Below the pieces are notes generated by a model. The model had not been told where the DNA came from and ran no database searches. It saw only the letters and a program-made list of their open reading frames with translations. DNA of 64,000 nt from Hirundichthys speculiger (Eukaryota; Chordata; Actinopteri; Beloniformes; Exocoetidae), in the NCBI GenBank assembly GCA_018398805.1, contig JAGFBZ010000011.1, positions 1,648,501 to 1,712,500 of the forward strand, given 5' to 3'. Positions 29,201-41,734 of this stretch are shown one piece after another; positions within the stretch are counted from its first letter, which is position 1; every line of letters begins with the position of its first letter. Made by a program: the position numbers and the translations under genes.

Positions 29201-29602
29201 TAGGGCTGAGCAAAATAACCTCAAATCAATATCATGATTAATTTAACAAGTTACCTTGATTTTGATTAATGAGTAATTATTTTAGTGCTATTTTATTTTT
29301 TGCCCTCATAGATCACTGGCAAGGTTTTTTCTGCAAATATAATCAACAATTAAAATTTGTATATTTTTATAATAAAAGAGTACATATCTTAAAAATATGT
29401 TTATTTGTATGTTTTGTTTATTTTGTAAATATTTTTTAGATAAATGGGTAAAAGGAAGCACATGCAGATTAACTATATATGGTTATTAAATGGCAATTTC
29501 AAAAAAGAGAAATAATTGAAATAATTGGTATGTATAAGATTACATTGATTATTGGTTCTGAATGTTGGCTTTGATTCATTTTCAGCTGATTGCCCAGCCC
29601 TA
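29201..29602. mobile_element. hAT MITE with 8-bp target duplication
   Basis: The termini tagggctgagcaaaat and gattgcccagcccta are inverted with mismatches. They are flanked by the exact 8-bp repeat cttcacat (29193-29200 and 29603-29610). 402 bp, AT-rich, noncoding. Confidence 0.88.
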
Positions 29603-29610
29603 CTTCACAT

Positions 29611-30544
29611 TTTACTTAATATATTACAAATGTGATCTCACTTATTATTTTTATTCTGATCATTCATTGGCTAAAAGCAAAGCTAACAGCTCGCTCAATC
29701 CCTCCCCTAAACAGGAACATGTTATGTGACACTTTTTGTTATGTCTCTTAGTGGTTTGATGTCTACTGCAGATTAATGAGGGCAGTGTGTGATGTCAGAA
29801 TGAAGTGAATTATTATAAGGGATCACAGCAGATCCTTTTCATTTATTCATTTGCGGTATTGTGTTTTTGTGTTGGGATGTTGAGATGCTCGTCGTATACA
29901 TTCACAGACACCGATCAGGACTCTCAGCACAAGCACACACAGGCCACATTGTTAGGAGGAGGAGGAGGAGGAGGAGGAGGAGGAGGAGGAGAAAGACACA
30001 GCAGGTCATGGACCTCTTATAAAACTTGTTTGTCTTGAGGTGCAGAGTGGCAACAGGCAAATAGAGCTCAAATGAGCACTGGGAGGAATTATTATTTTCT
30101 GCTCAACTGTTAAACTTTAACACAAATTAGTTTGTTGTTAATGCCTAAACCTAGCTACATAGGTTGTGATTCTTGAGCCTAAGCAAAAAGACCTTGTGAC
30201 TGCTTGTTTTGGCGAGACTGACTGCTTTTCAGGCTGCTGTGCTGATTCATCCTTATCCATTCAGTGATCCCTTCATTTTCATCAAGCTACAATCAGGGCT
30301 GCATAATTGGGGGGAATCACAATTTTAATCTACACGTACATGTGATCTCATTTTTAACTAATGGTTGCTCACTTGCATGCCTGCAGTCAGATGATGCTTC
30401 ATTCACGTATTTCAATTACAGCTATCACAGATGCTGTCGGAGTTGCATTCATTGGTTGCATTTATACAGTATGAAACAAAACAGTCTATTCATTATTCAG
30501 GGAGAGATTAGCAGAGATTGAGCCACCATGTTGTGCTTAAATGC
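29611..30544. other. Intron 2, no gene; (GGA)n microsatellite
   Basis: A run of about eleven GGA units lies at 29957-29990. Otherwise I recognise nothing. Confidence 0.55.
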
Positions 30545-31503
30545 CCCCCCCCAAACAAAAAACTGAAACCTCTTCAGTTGATCTTCTGGACTGTGAGGCT
30601 GAATTTCTGAGACTGAACTGCAAGACTGAAATTAAATCAAATCGATCTTTCTACAGAGAGAAAGGCCACACCGCCTTTTATGATTTTTTATTTTATCACA
30701 ACATTTGTAAATAAATTCTTGGAACTAAGAAAAAATACCACCACAGTAGAATTTGTTGAAAATCTGTTATATGGGTAGGCTAATTGAAGACGCCAACAAC
30801 ATCATGCACACTTCACGTGAACAGCTGGTTAACCAATCAAAACCTGGAACCACTCCTGCATCAATTCATGCGCCTCAAACATTTTAAACGATCATTTTTG
30901 AAGTTTGCAACGGCTTCATGGCCTCATTGGAGAACACCTGCTCACATAGCAGCACATTGGCAGATGTATGTTGCTCTGTGATGGAATAAATCCATAATTC
31001 ATGCAATTAGCTTTGTACTGCCGGTACTTTTTCTTGTTTTCTGCCATTTTTAATTGTACTGTAAATGTTTGTGATTAAACGTGATTACGTAGTCCTGATT
31101 GTGTGTGTTTTCATTGGTTGTTGAATGAAGTCAGCGAAATGTGTTGGAAAGGAGTTTATCCGCTGCTGTGTGTTTATGGGCGTTACTGTGGCGACCGATC
31201 CCGCTCGGCTCGTCTGATTGTGACATAGAGAGAAAAGGAGATTTTACCGGGTCATGGAAGCGGCAGACTCAGGGTTTTGGTCTCAGACAGCAGCTTTATT
31301 TTTCGAAAGGAAATCTGAGCACAACCTTTTTCATGAAACATAAATAGATTTGAATTATATAAAACCCTTGGGAAACCTCTGAAGTTTAAAATAGAGTTCT
31401 CAAGGTGTCGCGCCCCTCATTTGTGCCTGAGCGCCCCCCTGTCAGCCCTGACGTTTCTAGTGCCCCCCCTAAATGTTCAGAACCGCCCCGCTGAGGAACC
31501 CTA
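30545..31503 (-). mobile_element. hAT (Charlie-like) element, copy 2, inverted relative to copy 1
   Basis: Its reverse complement aligns with 14568-15900. The terminus at 31503 reads tagggttcctcagcgg in complement. The transposase start MAENKKKYRQYKAN is at about 31048. A piece LLCEQVFSNEAMKP is readable in another frame, and the cctcacagtccagaagatca segment lies near 30580. The distal end corresponding to 15950-16025 is deleted and replaced by a C-run. It is broken by frameshifts like copy 1, with different indels. Confidence 0.78.
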
Positions 31504-33640
31504 ATCTAGGAAAGTGTTTTCCAACATGACTTAAATGTGCCATAGAAGCCCATTAATAATCGGCTGCACTGACACAAATATTTAAAAAAAGATTCATGGT
31601 TTCTAGGTGTTTCTTTTAATGAAAGCAGCAACAGTCAATATGATGCAACATTTGACACCACTATCCTTTTTAAATATATAATTCTAGAAAGAACAAGACA
31701 AGGCGACATATACTATACATCTTTAAATCAGCAGACTCGTGTGCAACTGTCACGTGATCTCGAAACCTTTCGGGTGAACTTGTAATGCCTCAGAATCCAG
31801 CCAACTGGGTGGTGCTTCCCTGCACTCCGCTTTGAATCGCCGTCTGTTGGACTTGAGGTCACACTGATCACGGAGTAAGCTGGTGAAAAACCAAACAATG
31901 GTGTGATTTGTGATCTGTGGGACTTTGTCATTAAACTTTTAAGTGGTAATATAATGGTTGGAGAAATTCTGATTCAGTTTAATGCTGCACTGATGCACCA
32001 AATTATTACAATCGTTTAAGTTTATTTAACATTTAGAGTATCTAGCTTTCTTTAAGATTAAGGTTTAACTCACAAAATCCATGATCTCCCAGTGAAATAC
32101 GAAGGATCATTGACAATTAAACAACTTGGGACAATAGAACCAACTCAAATTTCTGTGAGGTCCAGTAGGGACAGATTTACAGTACTGCTTATATGACTCT
32201 TAAAGGGGCGATTTGGTTTTTGACTGTAACCTTAACTGTGTTATTAAAACAAAAAATTGAAGCTTCACAATAACAAATTAGTCTTCCTCCCCACTGGTGA
32301 CATGAAAACCCTCAAATGTACAGGGAGACATTTTGCACTTATTTCTCAATCTAATCTTCCAGGCATTTTCTCCTATGAATCCAATTTAATTGTAAACATT
32401 ACCAATACAGCGATTCCAAAATATACCTAGCATCATTAGCTTTCTGTTGACACCTGATTTAAACCTATAGGAGTATTTGTGTGCTGTCCCCAATATACAA
32501 TGTGAGTCTGCGCTACACACAAGGGCATTTCTCTCTTCTCGTCTGAACAAATCAAGCCTTATCAATGATTCATGCATCAAATGGTCAATGGAATTCTGAA
32601 AACAATTATATGCCACTTATACGGGTAAGTTAATATAGTAGGCATGGAAAATGCATATTTGTCCATATCTCAAGTTCTAAATGTAATTTAATCAGCATGA
32701 TTCATGATTTCCAGCACTTGGTTGCACAAAAAACAAAAAAGTAAAAGTATCAGTTGGCCAGCAGTGCAGAAGAGACAACCAATTTACTACTGAGAAAAAA
32801 AATGGAAGATTGAGGGGGGAAAAAAATGATAAAAACATTTGCAGATGAGTTCAATACACAGTGTAGTGAGGATTAATGTGTGAAAACCTTTAACAACTGA
32901 CTGTCCTGTCCTCAGTGTGACCACTAAGAAGATATAAAGTAGAATGAGGCCTGCAGAAAGGCATTAAGCAAACTGTCCACTTCCTTGTCCATCAGAAACA
33001 AGTTATTCTTTTCACTAACCTTTTTCTTTAACCTCCGGGTAAGTATTACATCACACATTAACAAGTATCAGAGAATGAACAATATGCAACTTGTAAATGC
33101 TGCACAATGGTAGCGTTTTCCTTAGTTGTTTCAGATTTCTTAGTTCCAGCAGTGACACAGGGGTCAAACATTCAGATTTCTTTATTCATTTATTGTGGCC
33201 TTTTTTCGAAAGTGGCATCACAGGAAATGAGGACAGACAGAGTAGGAAGTCACACAGCAAAGAGCCGCAGGCTGGGTTGTCAAACCTGGGCTGGCTACAC
33301 AAGGATTGTACCCTCCTAAATCTATTTGGAAACATTTATCACATGCAGAAGGACAGCAGTGGTTTGCTCAGGTCAACGATGCTTCACAGTTCTTTTTTTT
33401 ATTCTAACCTTGTGTTTTGTGATTTCTAAAACTCAAGGTTGTGTGCGAAAAGTTAAGACAATGCATTTGAAGTCAAATGCAAATGATAGAAAATATAGAT
33501 AACTGCAAAAAAATAGGATGCTGTTTTGCATTTGAAAGGTTTGCCTGGTCTTGTACCAGACAGTCTCACCTCCGTGCACAATTTCACTGGCTGACACTAG
33601 ATTAGCCAGTTTGATTGATTGATGTTTACTCCTGAAAAGC
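31504..33640. other. Intron 2, 2.1 kb without recognised genes
   Basis: Only a 39-bp block at 32646-32684, identical to part of the right terminus of the element at 36140-38561, stands out. Frames here carry no known domain. Confidence 0.5.
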
Positions 33641-33647
33641 TGTGATG

Positions 33648-33800
33648 CCTGAAAAGTTGAACGTTTCTCATCTTCTGATGGGAGCCACGTTTCCGTTGCA
33701 ACTCTACTGACCCACAATTATATTCAGCACCACTTGACATCACCCCATTTATAATCAATGGAGAGCGACGCTGTTGACGCTTCTAATGTGTACATGTAAG
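33648..33800 (+). repeat. Dispersed repeat, copy A
   Basis: Starts atgcctgaaaagttgaacg, includes cttctgatgggag, cacttgacatcaccccat and aatggagagcgacgctg. It aligns with 54908-55060 in the same orientation. The class is unknown. Confidence 0.5.
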
Positions 33801-33949
33801 CAAGAGTCACTCACAGGTGGAAAACATCCAAGACGGTTGCTGTTCTTCCCAGGAATGGACCTCTCAGCAAACTTACCCAAATGTTGCACAGTACAGTTTT
33901 CAGAGAAATAAAAAAAAAAAAACTAAACAAAAAAAAAACTAGAGCTACA

Positions 33950-34622
33950 TCTCAGAAGATGAAAGTAGAGATGTTTGGTCATAATAAACAGCAGCACATT
34001 TTCGAAAAATCTGAAAACAGCATATCAGTACAAACATCTCAAATAAACTACCTGGCATGGTGGCGGAAGGGTGATGATCTGGGCTCGTTCTGCAACCACA
34101 GGACTGCAGAACAAGCAATCTGCAGAGTCATATTGCGAAGCCATCTGTCTGATAGCTAAAGCTTGCTGGGTCATGAAATCGAAACAATGACTCCAAACAC
34201 ACCAGCAAATCTACAGCAGAGTGACTGAAAAAGAGAAGAATTGAGGAGTTTTAATGGTCCAAAGTCCAAATCTCAACCTGATTTAAATAGTATGGTTGTT
34301 TGTATGAGAGAGCTGCATAAGCAAATGTCTGAAAACTTAAATGAAACTGAAGTTTTATTGCAAAGACTGGACCAAAGCTCCTTCAGAGTGTTGTAAAACT
34401 GAAAGCTAATGAATCATGAAGTGTACTTACATTTTTATACACTGCTTCTGAATTTTGGCTTAGTTTTTGTTTAAAAAAAAAAGACAAAGTATTTTATGTG
34501 TTGTTCATTTGAAGTTGCATTTATTATATTTTAAGGCCTGGTAAGGACCTGGGTAATTTTCTTTAATTATATTCCAGTGCACGTTGAAAGAGGGTGTAGT
34601 TTCTTTGTTACGTGACTAGATA
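33950..34622 (+). mobile_element. Decayed Tc1-like transposon, 3' part with right terminus
   Basis: A broken transposase reads KMKVEMFGHNKQQHIFEK, then, with frameshifts, WWRKGDDLG, and degraded equivalents of the catalytic and NPIE segments (tccaaacacaccagcaaatc; aaatctcaacctgattta). The end, about 34540-34620, contains gttgaaagagggtgtagttt, characteristic of the terminus of a common fish Tc1 family. The left half of the element is missing. It is a different family from the copy at 1321. Confidence 0.7.
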
Positions 34623-35775
34623 ATTTCCTCTGCATTTCTGTACACATCCGGCTCACTGAGCTGCATACTTGCAGGAAATTCAATGCAAATGTGGTTGTTC
34701 TTTCTACAAATGTTAAATGAAAGCACCTTGATCCTGGGGAGAAGCTGCCTCCTCCTCGTCAGTGTTAGACATAGTGAAGAGATTTGAAAGTTAAAAACAC
34801 TACGTCACTAAAAATACTTCCCTTGGCTGACTTGTGTTCAGAATGGAGATGAAGATATATGTTACTCACCTTTCTTGAAAACATCCAGCAATACATACGT
34901 TATAATCATTTCAAAGTCTCCATCTGATCAGTCCCAGTTTCATTCTCCCTTCAGCTCTGCCTTTGGTCTCCACCAACGTTTGAGAAAAATGTGAGGCTTT
35001 TTAGCTCCTGCATGTTCCTCTTACTTCATCACATTGTCCCTTTGCTTGTCTCTCTGATGCCTTAGGTTGAGAAGCTGTAAAAGACCTGCCATTGACTTAA
35101 TGATATCTCATATATTTGACCGCTTCGTGATTTTAAAATCTAAAGTGATATACTTTAATTGGCTGTAAATGCATGTGATTTACTTTTAGTCTTGTTCTCT
35201 AAAATGTACCATTAAACAGTTTGAACCCCGTGAAAAGTTGCAGGCATGTCCTGAAGCCCTTACACCACCTTTTATAATGAGTTTGAACAAATATATGTCT
35301 GTAAAAGTGGAATCTTCTCATTTCCCCCCTGAAGTCTGTTTTGGGTGGTGATTAGAGGAAATATACTGTGTCTTCATGCAAAAGTCTTGTGATTTTTCAC
35401 TTATGTGTTTCTGAGATTTTGTCCTTAAACCGAAGGTTGTCTTTAAGTTGAAGTGAAAAATGTAAGATTCAGTGTTACTGGATCCAGCGAATGCTATTCA
35501 GTTAAAATGTTGTGCAAACCAGTCAAAAAGCACACAGTGCAGCCCACATTATGAGATAAAAATCTAATTATTTTTTAAGCACTTTCATTGGGTTTTGTTA
35601 GTGTATCATGTAAAGTATTACAGTTGAAATATGTATAGAAATCCAGCAAAGGACAAACTACACAGCCATCCGCCATAATTCACATCTTCTGTGAGGTCAT
35701 CTATAGAAGTAATGGATGGGGCGCAGCTCCAACAGCGAGATTGTACCAAACCATTGACAACTGTTGGCCATAAGA
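34623..35775. other. Intron 2, no recognisable content
   Basis: No frame of note and no repeat recognised. Confidence 0.5.
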
Positions 35776-35932
35776 AGGGAGTCAAATAAGCAGGTGACTG
35801 AATGGATCACCATCAGCTCATCATCCAGGTCTGCACAAGTCTGTAAATGACCCATTCATGTGAATCAGGTGCGCTGAAACATCTAAGACATGCAGGGTTG
35901 CGGCTCTTGAGGACTGGAGTTGAAGACCCCTG
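35776..35932 (-). repeat. hAT solo end
   Basis: Ends ttgaagacccctg at 35932. In complement this is caggggtcttcaactccagt, a frequent fish hAT terminus. The opposite end and duplication were not found. Confidence 0.55.
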
Positions 35933-36139
35933 GTGTAGTGTGTGCGTGTGTCACCTTCAGTGGCTGGCGTGCCTGCTCATCTCTGTTTTCATCCTATGAC
36001 TAACTTAGTATGCCCTAACAGAGTGAACTGGTCCAGAAGCTTGAGTGGCTCTTGAGAAGAAGATGCTTCTGATTTTGATGGAATAAATGCAGATCAGTGT
36101 TAAACATTTTAGTCAGGTCTCTTATGTTTGAATTTACAA

Positions 36140-38561
36140 TTTCGTGAGATTTGTTTGGGGATTAGGAAAACTATACATTTTTGAAAACTAGATAGCATAA
36201 GCAATCAGAAAACCAATGTTTCCATTTGCACAGGTATCCACATAGCGGCCATCTTGGATTTTTCAAAATGGCTGCTGGAAAATGCATATTTGTCCATATC
36301 TCTGCTTCTAAATAAGATAGAGCTTTGAACTCAACACCTATATCTACATTTTTAGGGGCAAGGAATGCAATGAAACCAAAATAAAGTGACTACCTCTGAC
36401 CCAAATAACAATTTGCTGTATAGACTTACTTTTTATTGTGAGCACAAAGATGATTTCCACAGAACTCAATGCCAAATGAAGCTATAGTCATTTTGCATTA
36501 AAAGAACTATTAAAACAGGTTTACAATTCAGAGACAGAGAGGTACAAAAGCATGTTAGTAGGCCACATGTAGTGTGCATGTGGTTTCTCAGTCTGGATAA
36601 CTTCTACACAATGTCCTCATCGTCATCATCCTCATCCTCATCATCACTTAAATGTGCATTGTTCTGGGAGTCCTCATCATTCTGGCACTGGCTGCCACAC
36701 TGACAGAGATCTGTGCAGGTCAAGTTCTTCGTTCTGCAGGAGCATCTCGCAGAAGAACAGTCTGCTTTGCACTGGCATCTGACCATCTCCACGATGGCTT
36801 TTGGAGCTGGGAGAACATCTGTGGTAGTAGGTTTCAGCCGGCCATCTGCGTCTTTGAAGTACCCATTCTCCAGGGGATCCAACTGTGCATCCTGGTGTGC
36901 GATGGCTGCCTGTCCCCACACCCGTGCCTGGATGTGGACTCTCAGGATGTGTTGCTTCAACAGTTGGTGTACAGTTTGGCTGAAACATCATGAATGTCGC
37001 TCGATACCCGTATGGTATTTGTTTCCGGATCTGGTTTCTCGAAGGTTGCAATGCTCTTCCTGATCACCTGTGCTGCTTTGTAGATTGTCTTCATGTTTTT
37101 CTCATCGTCATCAGCTGTCATTGCATCGTGAACCATCTCTTCGTCACATGCTTCTGGAGAGTAGATTACTGCTGACTTCCTGCGGTCTTTTTGTCGAATA
37201 GATTTCAGATGTGGCAAATCTGTGAGAATCCTTTCTTTCAGCCACTTCCTGTTGAATAAAGGTACATGGTTTTCCAAGGATTCTGAACCAAGCATATTGA
37301 CATATGTGGTTTCAATATCGTCTATGGAGAGGTATGCTTGGTTTTCTGTCTCCACATCAATAAGGTTGACCAGCTCAAGCAGGCATGCCCTCTGCAGTAC
37401 GGTTCCTTGACTGGTACTTGTACCCCTGCCGGAACTAGGTTCTCTGAGAACATGGAAGACATGTGTTCTCCAACAGTCTTTGTGGTATCACACATCAATT
37501 GCATGTGCATCTTCCTCTGAGATGCTGGTGCACAGCCTTGTTTTTAGTGCAGGATTTCGGGACTTTTCCACAGCGTTCTTCAGAGTCTTACCAGCATTGT
37601 CACTTCTGACCTTGAAGAGCTGTTCGCCATTGTCTTCTTGGCAGAAGAAGCAAAGCTGCTTGTCTAATGGAGTCGTTCGGGACCTTGTGAATGGTGGGGA
37701 AGAATCTGATGTTGAGCAGCCTGGCTCAGCAAGCTCTGTGCTTCCTCTCTTCTGTCCATGCTTCTTGGCAGTGTATTGGCCTGTACATATTGCATGAGTA
37801 TACCGGTCTCTTGCACGTTGTATTTGGTCCTTGTTGGTGGCATTCGAGTGACAAGAGCGATGCCAGACAGCACCATGTGCATGCAGTGTCTGCGGTGTGG
37901 AGTTCTGCAATCGTCTTTGGACGTTAACAAAGTCTCCATCACTCAGGTTGGCCCTCTCTTGAACAATCTCCAGTACATGCTCATATGAGGTGATTCTGGG
38001 ATTCTGAACCAGGATTCCCTTCCTGGCATCATCTGACTGACAGAGGATGCACTGCTTCCAGTCAATGGACTCGTGGGGTTGTCTGCTGTCACCCAGAGGC
38101 ACTTGGGATTTGTCACTCATCATTCTAGCATGCAAAGACAGAGATAACACCACGTCATCAATTGCAGTCATGAAATGAATTACATGAATAACATGTGCAT
38201 CCAATACACTCCTCTTTTCCTCCAAGCATCCATATTCAATGTTAATAATGCAGCTGTATTGAGAACATTCAAGCAATGGAACAGAGCAAGTACAGTTTCT
38301 GGTCAAAGACAGCCCATTTATTTTGGTACCATTGGACTCCTCACCCCTGAAAATGTAGTTTTAGGTGTTAACATCAACGCTCAGTGACATTTAGAACTTG
38401 AGATATGGACAAATATGCATTTTCCGGCAGCCATTTTGAAAAATCCAACGTGGCCGCTATGTGGATACCTGTGCAAATGGAAACATTGGTTTTCTGATTG
38501 CTTATACCATCTAGTTTTCAAAAATGTATAGTTTTCAAAATCCCCAAAAAATCCGACGAAA
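36140..38561 (-). mobile_element. Unclassified DNA transposon with about 285-bp inverted termini
   Basis: The left terminus (36140 to about 36425) and right terminus (about 38275 to 38561) are inverted copies. Shared blocks in order are tttggggatt, gaaaactatacatttttgaa, aagcaatcagaaaaccaatg, tttccatttgcacaggtatc, cacatagcggcca, ggaaaatgcatatttgtcc, caacacct, aggggnnaggann and accaaaataaa. The flanks atttacaa (36132-36139) and atacacaa (38562-38569) agree at six of eight bases, possibly a worn 8-bp target duplication. A broken cysteine-rich gene fills the interior on the minus strand. The terminus and protein do not match Tc1, pogo or the local hATs, so the superfamily is unassigned. Confidence 0.85.
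36604..38306 (-). pseudogene. Cysteine-rich element-encoded protein, broken
   Basis: The minus-strand frame runs from 38306 to about 36960 with one in-frame stop (TGA near 37490), then shifts frame and continues to 36604. The likely start is MMSDKSQVPLG at about 38121; the longer upstream frame enters the terminal repeat. Two similar modules follow: CILCQ ... WHRSCHSN, then LCFFCQ ... YHKDCW, each CxxC plus HxxC and probably zinc-binding. Next come a segment with EDDEKNMKT-like and DIHDVSAKLYTN text and, after the frameshift near 36957, LKQHILRVHIQARVW. A dense Cys cluster follows (CQCKADCSSARCSCRTKN, then CTDLCQCGSQCQN), and an acidic tail. From memory, long unannotated fish and cnidarian proteins share these ends but have a large middle absent here. 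No DDE core is visible. Confidence 0.75.
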
Positions 38562-38569
38562 ATACACAA

Positions 38570-41160
38570 CATAACTGACTATTTATTAACAAAAGCCCAA
38601 ATTTTATTTGCCTGCCTTCTCAACTTTGTTTTTATGCACAAAATCAAATCCAAAACCGCCCAACTGGACGTGAATCCACCCAATCCGGTAACACTGGACA
38701 GACTGATCTCGATGATTTGTGAGTGAAACATCTGGGAGTCTATTAACAGTCTACTGATGAGATTTCAAACAGCTGGTGTGACATTTTCACTGCGTGGACT
38801 GTGAAGCCTACTGAGCCTACAAGTGGCCTGACACAGGGTTCCTTGTTTCAGTTTTCCATGTGTTGGTTAATGTACAGCATGTCCAGGACAGTGCTAAGCC
38901 TCCTGCTCATGAACATCACACCTCCATTGATCTATTGAGAAAGTCCACTGATCCACAACCAGATAATAATAAACTCCCAGAACTGGGAATGTCATATTTC
39001 ATGCATGAGAAGTCAGTGTGGGACCAACCAAGCAGCGTTATGAACTGTAATGAAGCAAATATTTTCTCCTTTTGAGAAGAAAAGGTCACTATAGTGTGTT
39101 AATTAGAAATGTTAATTAGTCACACAAGTGAAAGACCTGCTGGGTTTCCTCAGTAACGTTCCAGATATTGGGCTCTCCTGTCTTTTTGTTTAACTTTCTT
39201 TGCTCTCCACAGACTTCATTTATTTTTTTAATTTTTCTTTTTTTTTTCCTTCTGGCCTTTGGCTCTGCTTCGCCTCACATTGACCTGCTCTGTTCACTTT
39301 GCGGCAGGGAGGAAGAAGAACATTAAAGAGGAAAGAGATTGTCAGAGTACGAGAGGGGAAACAAAAAGAATGTAGCAGCGCAGAGATAACTAGAGCAGAA
39401 AAGCTCAAAGTGGCATAAAATAGAGCAGAACCTGACAGAACTGGGCATCAGTATCCATCAGTCACAGGGTCATTGACTGGAAATGACTCAGCAGAGCGAT
39501 AAGATCCTTTAGTGAATCAGTCAAAGAGATGCTTCACTCAAATTATGTTCATTTACGGCCTCAGGAAGGGACGTCTTTTGTTTTTCAACCACACAGCAAG
39601 CACAGGAAGACTTTAAGGATTCATCTTGTGATGCACAGTCATCCCAGTCACCAAAGTTTCATGAGTTGCTCCAACTATTCTTCTTTAATCTTCATAGTAA
39701 ACAGTTTTCATAAAACTGGTATCGGGAATACCTTCGAAGGTTTCCAACTTGTAAAAAGATTCCATCTTAAGCGGTACACTGTTTTCTCTTTATGAATTAT
39801 TGGATAAGAGCTGGAGGACATCTGCAAACAAACTACAGTCATAAAATGCTTGTTTGGCGACGGCCAAGGATCTACATATGATTGATCCACTGTGTAACCC
39901 ACACAGATGGTTTGATAAGCTGTGTGCATCAGTTAAATGGTGCAAACGGAGAGGACAGTTCAGTAAATGTGCAACATGGATACAAAAAAAATTGGCGTTA
40001 CAATGCATTTTCAGTTAAAATTAAGAAAGGAAATATTTAAAAAAGAGAGCGGGAAAGTGAAAAATATATAGTTTTAGTCATCCATTGTCATAAATTTTAA
40101 GTGCGTGTTTCCTGGGTAGACATCTGTTGAATGGACTGATTGTGTAGAGGAGCACAGACATTTGGAAAAGCTCATGATTAAAAAAAAAAAAGAGAGAAAA
40201 AGATGCCGCTGGCATCAAGAAGCTGCAAATGGCAATAAATCAGTAATTTCTCACCAACTTTTTTTCCTTCCTTGAATTTGGTTTCTTTTCTCATTCGTGG
40301 TGGCTCATGAGAATTACATATGTTGCTCCTTTAGGACAACCTGCTGGTCAAAATGCTTTACAAAGGCATAGAAATACCTTAGGATACAGAAAAAGTGGAT
40401 AGAATGTAAATCTAAAAGATTACACTTGAACATCTGTACATTCTTTCTTGTAATGCTTTGAAGGTAGCCTGTAGGCTGACTTTGTTCCTTTCTCTGCATA
40501 GACACAAAAAACAGATTGAGTGGGCTAAGAATTTCACAAACACGTCATCTTTTAGTGATGCTTGATTATGTGATTTAACATTTGTATCAACTTATTCATA
40601 GATTTTTATAATTTGGTCTAATGTAACAGCCACCATTTTCCCCCCAATTTGTTGACTATGGAACTATCACATTGTGCTTTAATAGTTTAAAAAGGAGATT
40701 TGGACATGTTTGTTTGTTTGTTTTTTTTTTTTGTGACCGGCAGATTTGTCATACCTGACTTGTTGGTTTTTCCTTGGAACCTTGGAAGATTCCTGACTTG
40801 AGTAACACTGTTCTGTGCCAAAGGCTTTGCAGACTCCCCCCCCCTTTTTTTTTTTTTTTTTAAATTTCCCCTTTTACTTAGAACAATCATTTTGTTCTTT
40901 CTGGCCGTCATTCGGAGAGATTTGTTTGTGTGCAAAGTATCTTGCTTTGCATCCCTCTGAGTCTTGAATGCAAACTCTTGTTTTGTTGTTGTTTTCGTGT
41001 TTTGTCTTGAAGCACAACTGGACAACTCCAGACAGAATCCATCAAAGATAAAATCAAAAACCCTCCGGTTGGCGTATGTTTTATACTTTGGTCTGCATGT
41101 TGCTGTTGCTTCATTGGTGTTAAAGTAAGATCCCTTAAACATTCAAATGACAGTTCACTT
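38570..41160. other. Intron 2, 2.6 kb without recognised features
   Basis: A-rich and T-rich runs occur at about 40179 and 40843-40860. The minus frame at 40687-41142 is a low-complexity Lys-rich shadow without a domain. Confidence 0.5.
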
Positions 41161-41217
41161 TGTATTTTTTAACTACAGACTTGTTTAACTACTTAAAAAG
41201 ATGTAATTACTTAATAT

Positions 41218-41262
<45 letters not shown>

Positions 41263-41337
41263 GCAATGAAGCCAATCCAATGTCCTGATAATTACATCTT
41301 TTTAAGTAGTTAAACAATTCTGTAATTAAAAAATACA
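41161..41337. repeat. Foldback repeat with 49-bp arms around a TA microsatellite
   Basis: 41161-41209 (tgtattttttaactacagac, then ttgtttaactacttaaaaag) is inverted at 41289-41337 with only a few mismatches. The 79-base spacer includes a (TA)n run at about 41216-41262. A (GA)n run at 41337-41379 follows immediately. Confidence 0.85.
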
Positions 41338-41379
41338 AGAGAGAGAGAGAGAAAAAGAGAGAGAGAGAGAGAGAGAGAG
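41337..41379. repeat. (GA)n microsatellite
   Basis: Purine run of GA units with one aaa interruption, adjoining the foldback repeat. Confidence 0.9.
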
Positions 41380-41734
41380 TCAGACAGAGACAGAGATCCA
41401 CTTTGAGTAGCAGTTGGTGATAGTGAGAGTCAAAAACTTCCTTTTAACAGAAGGAAACTGAGCCATTTTTCAGCAGATCAGCTATGTCTCGACTGTTTGG
41501 GGTTGGGGAAGAAGAGTGAAGTACAACAGAGAGAGAGAGAAAGGAGCAGTGTTTGTTGGTTCTGTCAGTAACCACATATTTGAAAGATTCAGATCTGTCA
41601 AGCGAAATTCCTGCAGACAGATGTGTACAGATTATGTGGAATAGAGATGAAGGAAAGCTCAATATAAGGAGTTAACGAATTACAGTAGGCCACAGTTTCT
41701 GTGATGCACGGAGACAAAAAACAAGAGGGAGGGG

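Noticed and set aside
40687..41142. 151-codon minus-strand frame
   Set aside because: Lys-, Asn- and Gln-rich low-complexity translation across A/T runs, with no domain, splice context or homologue that I recognise.
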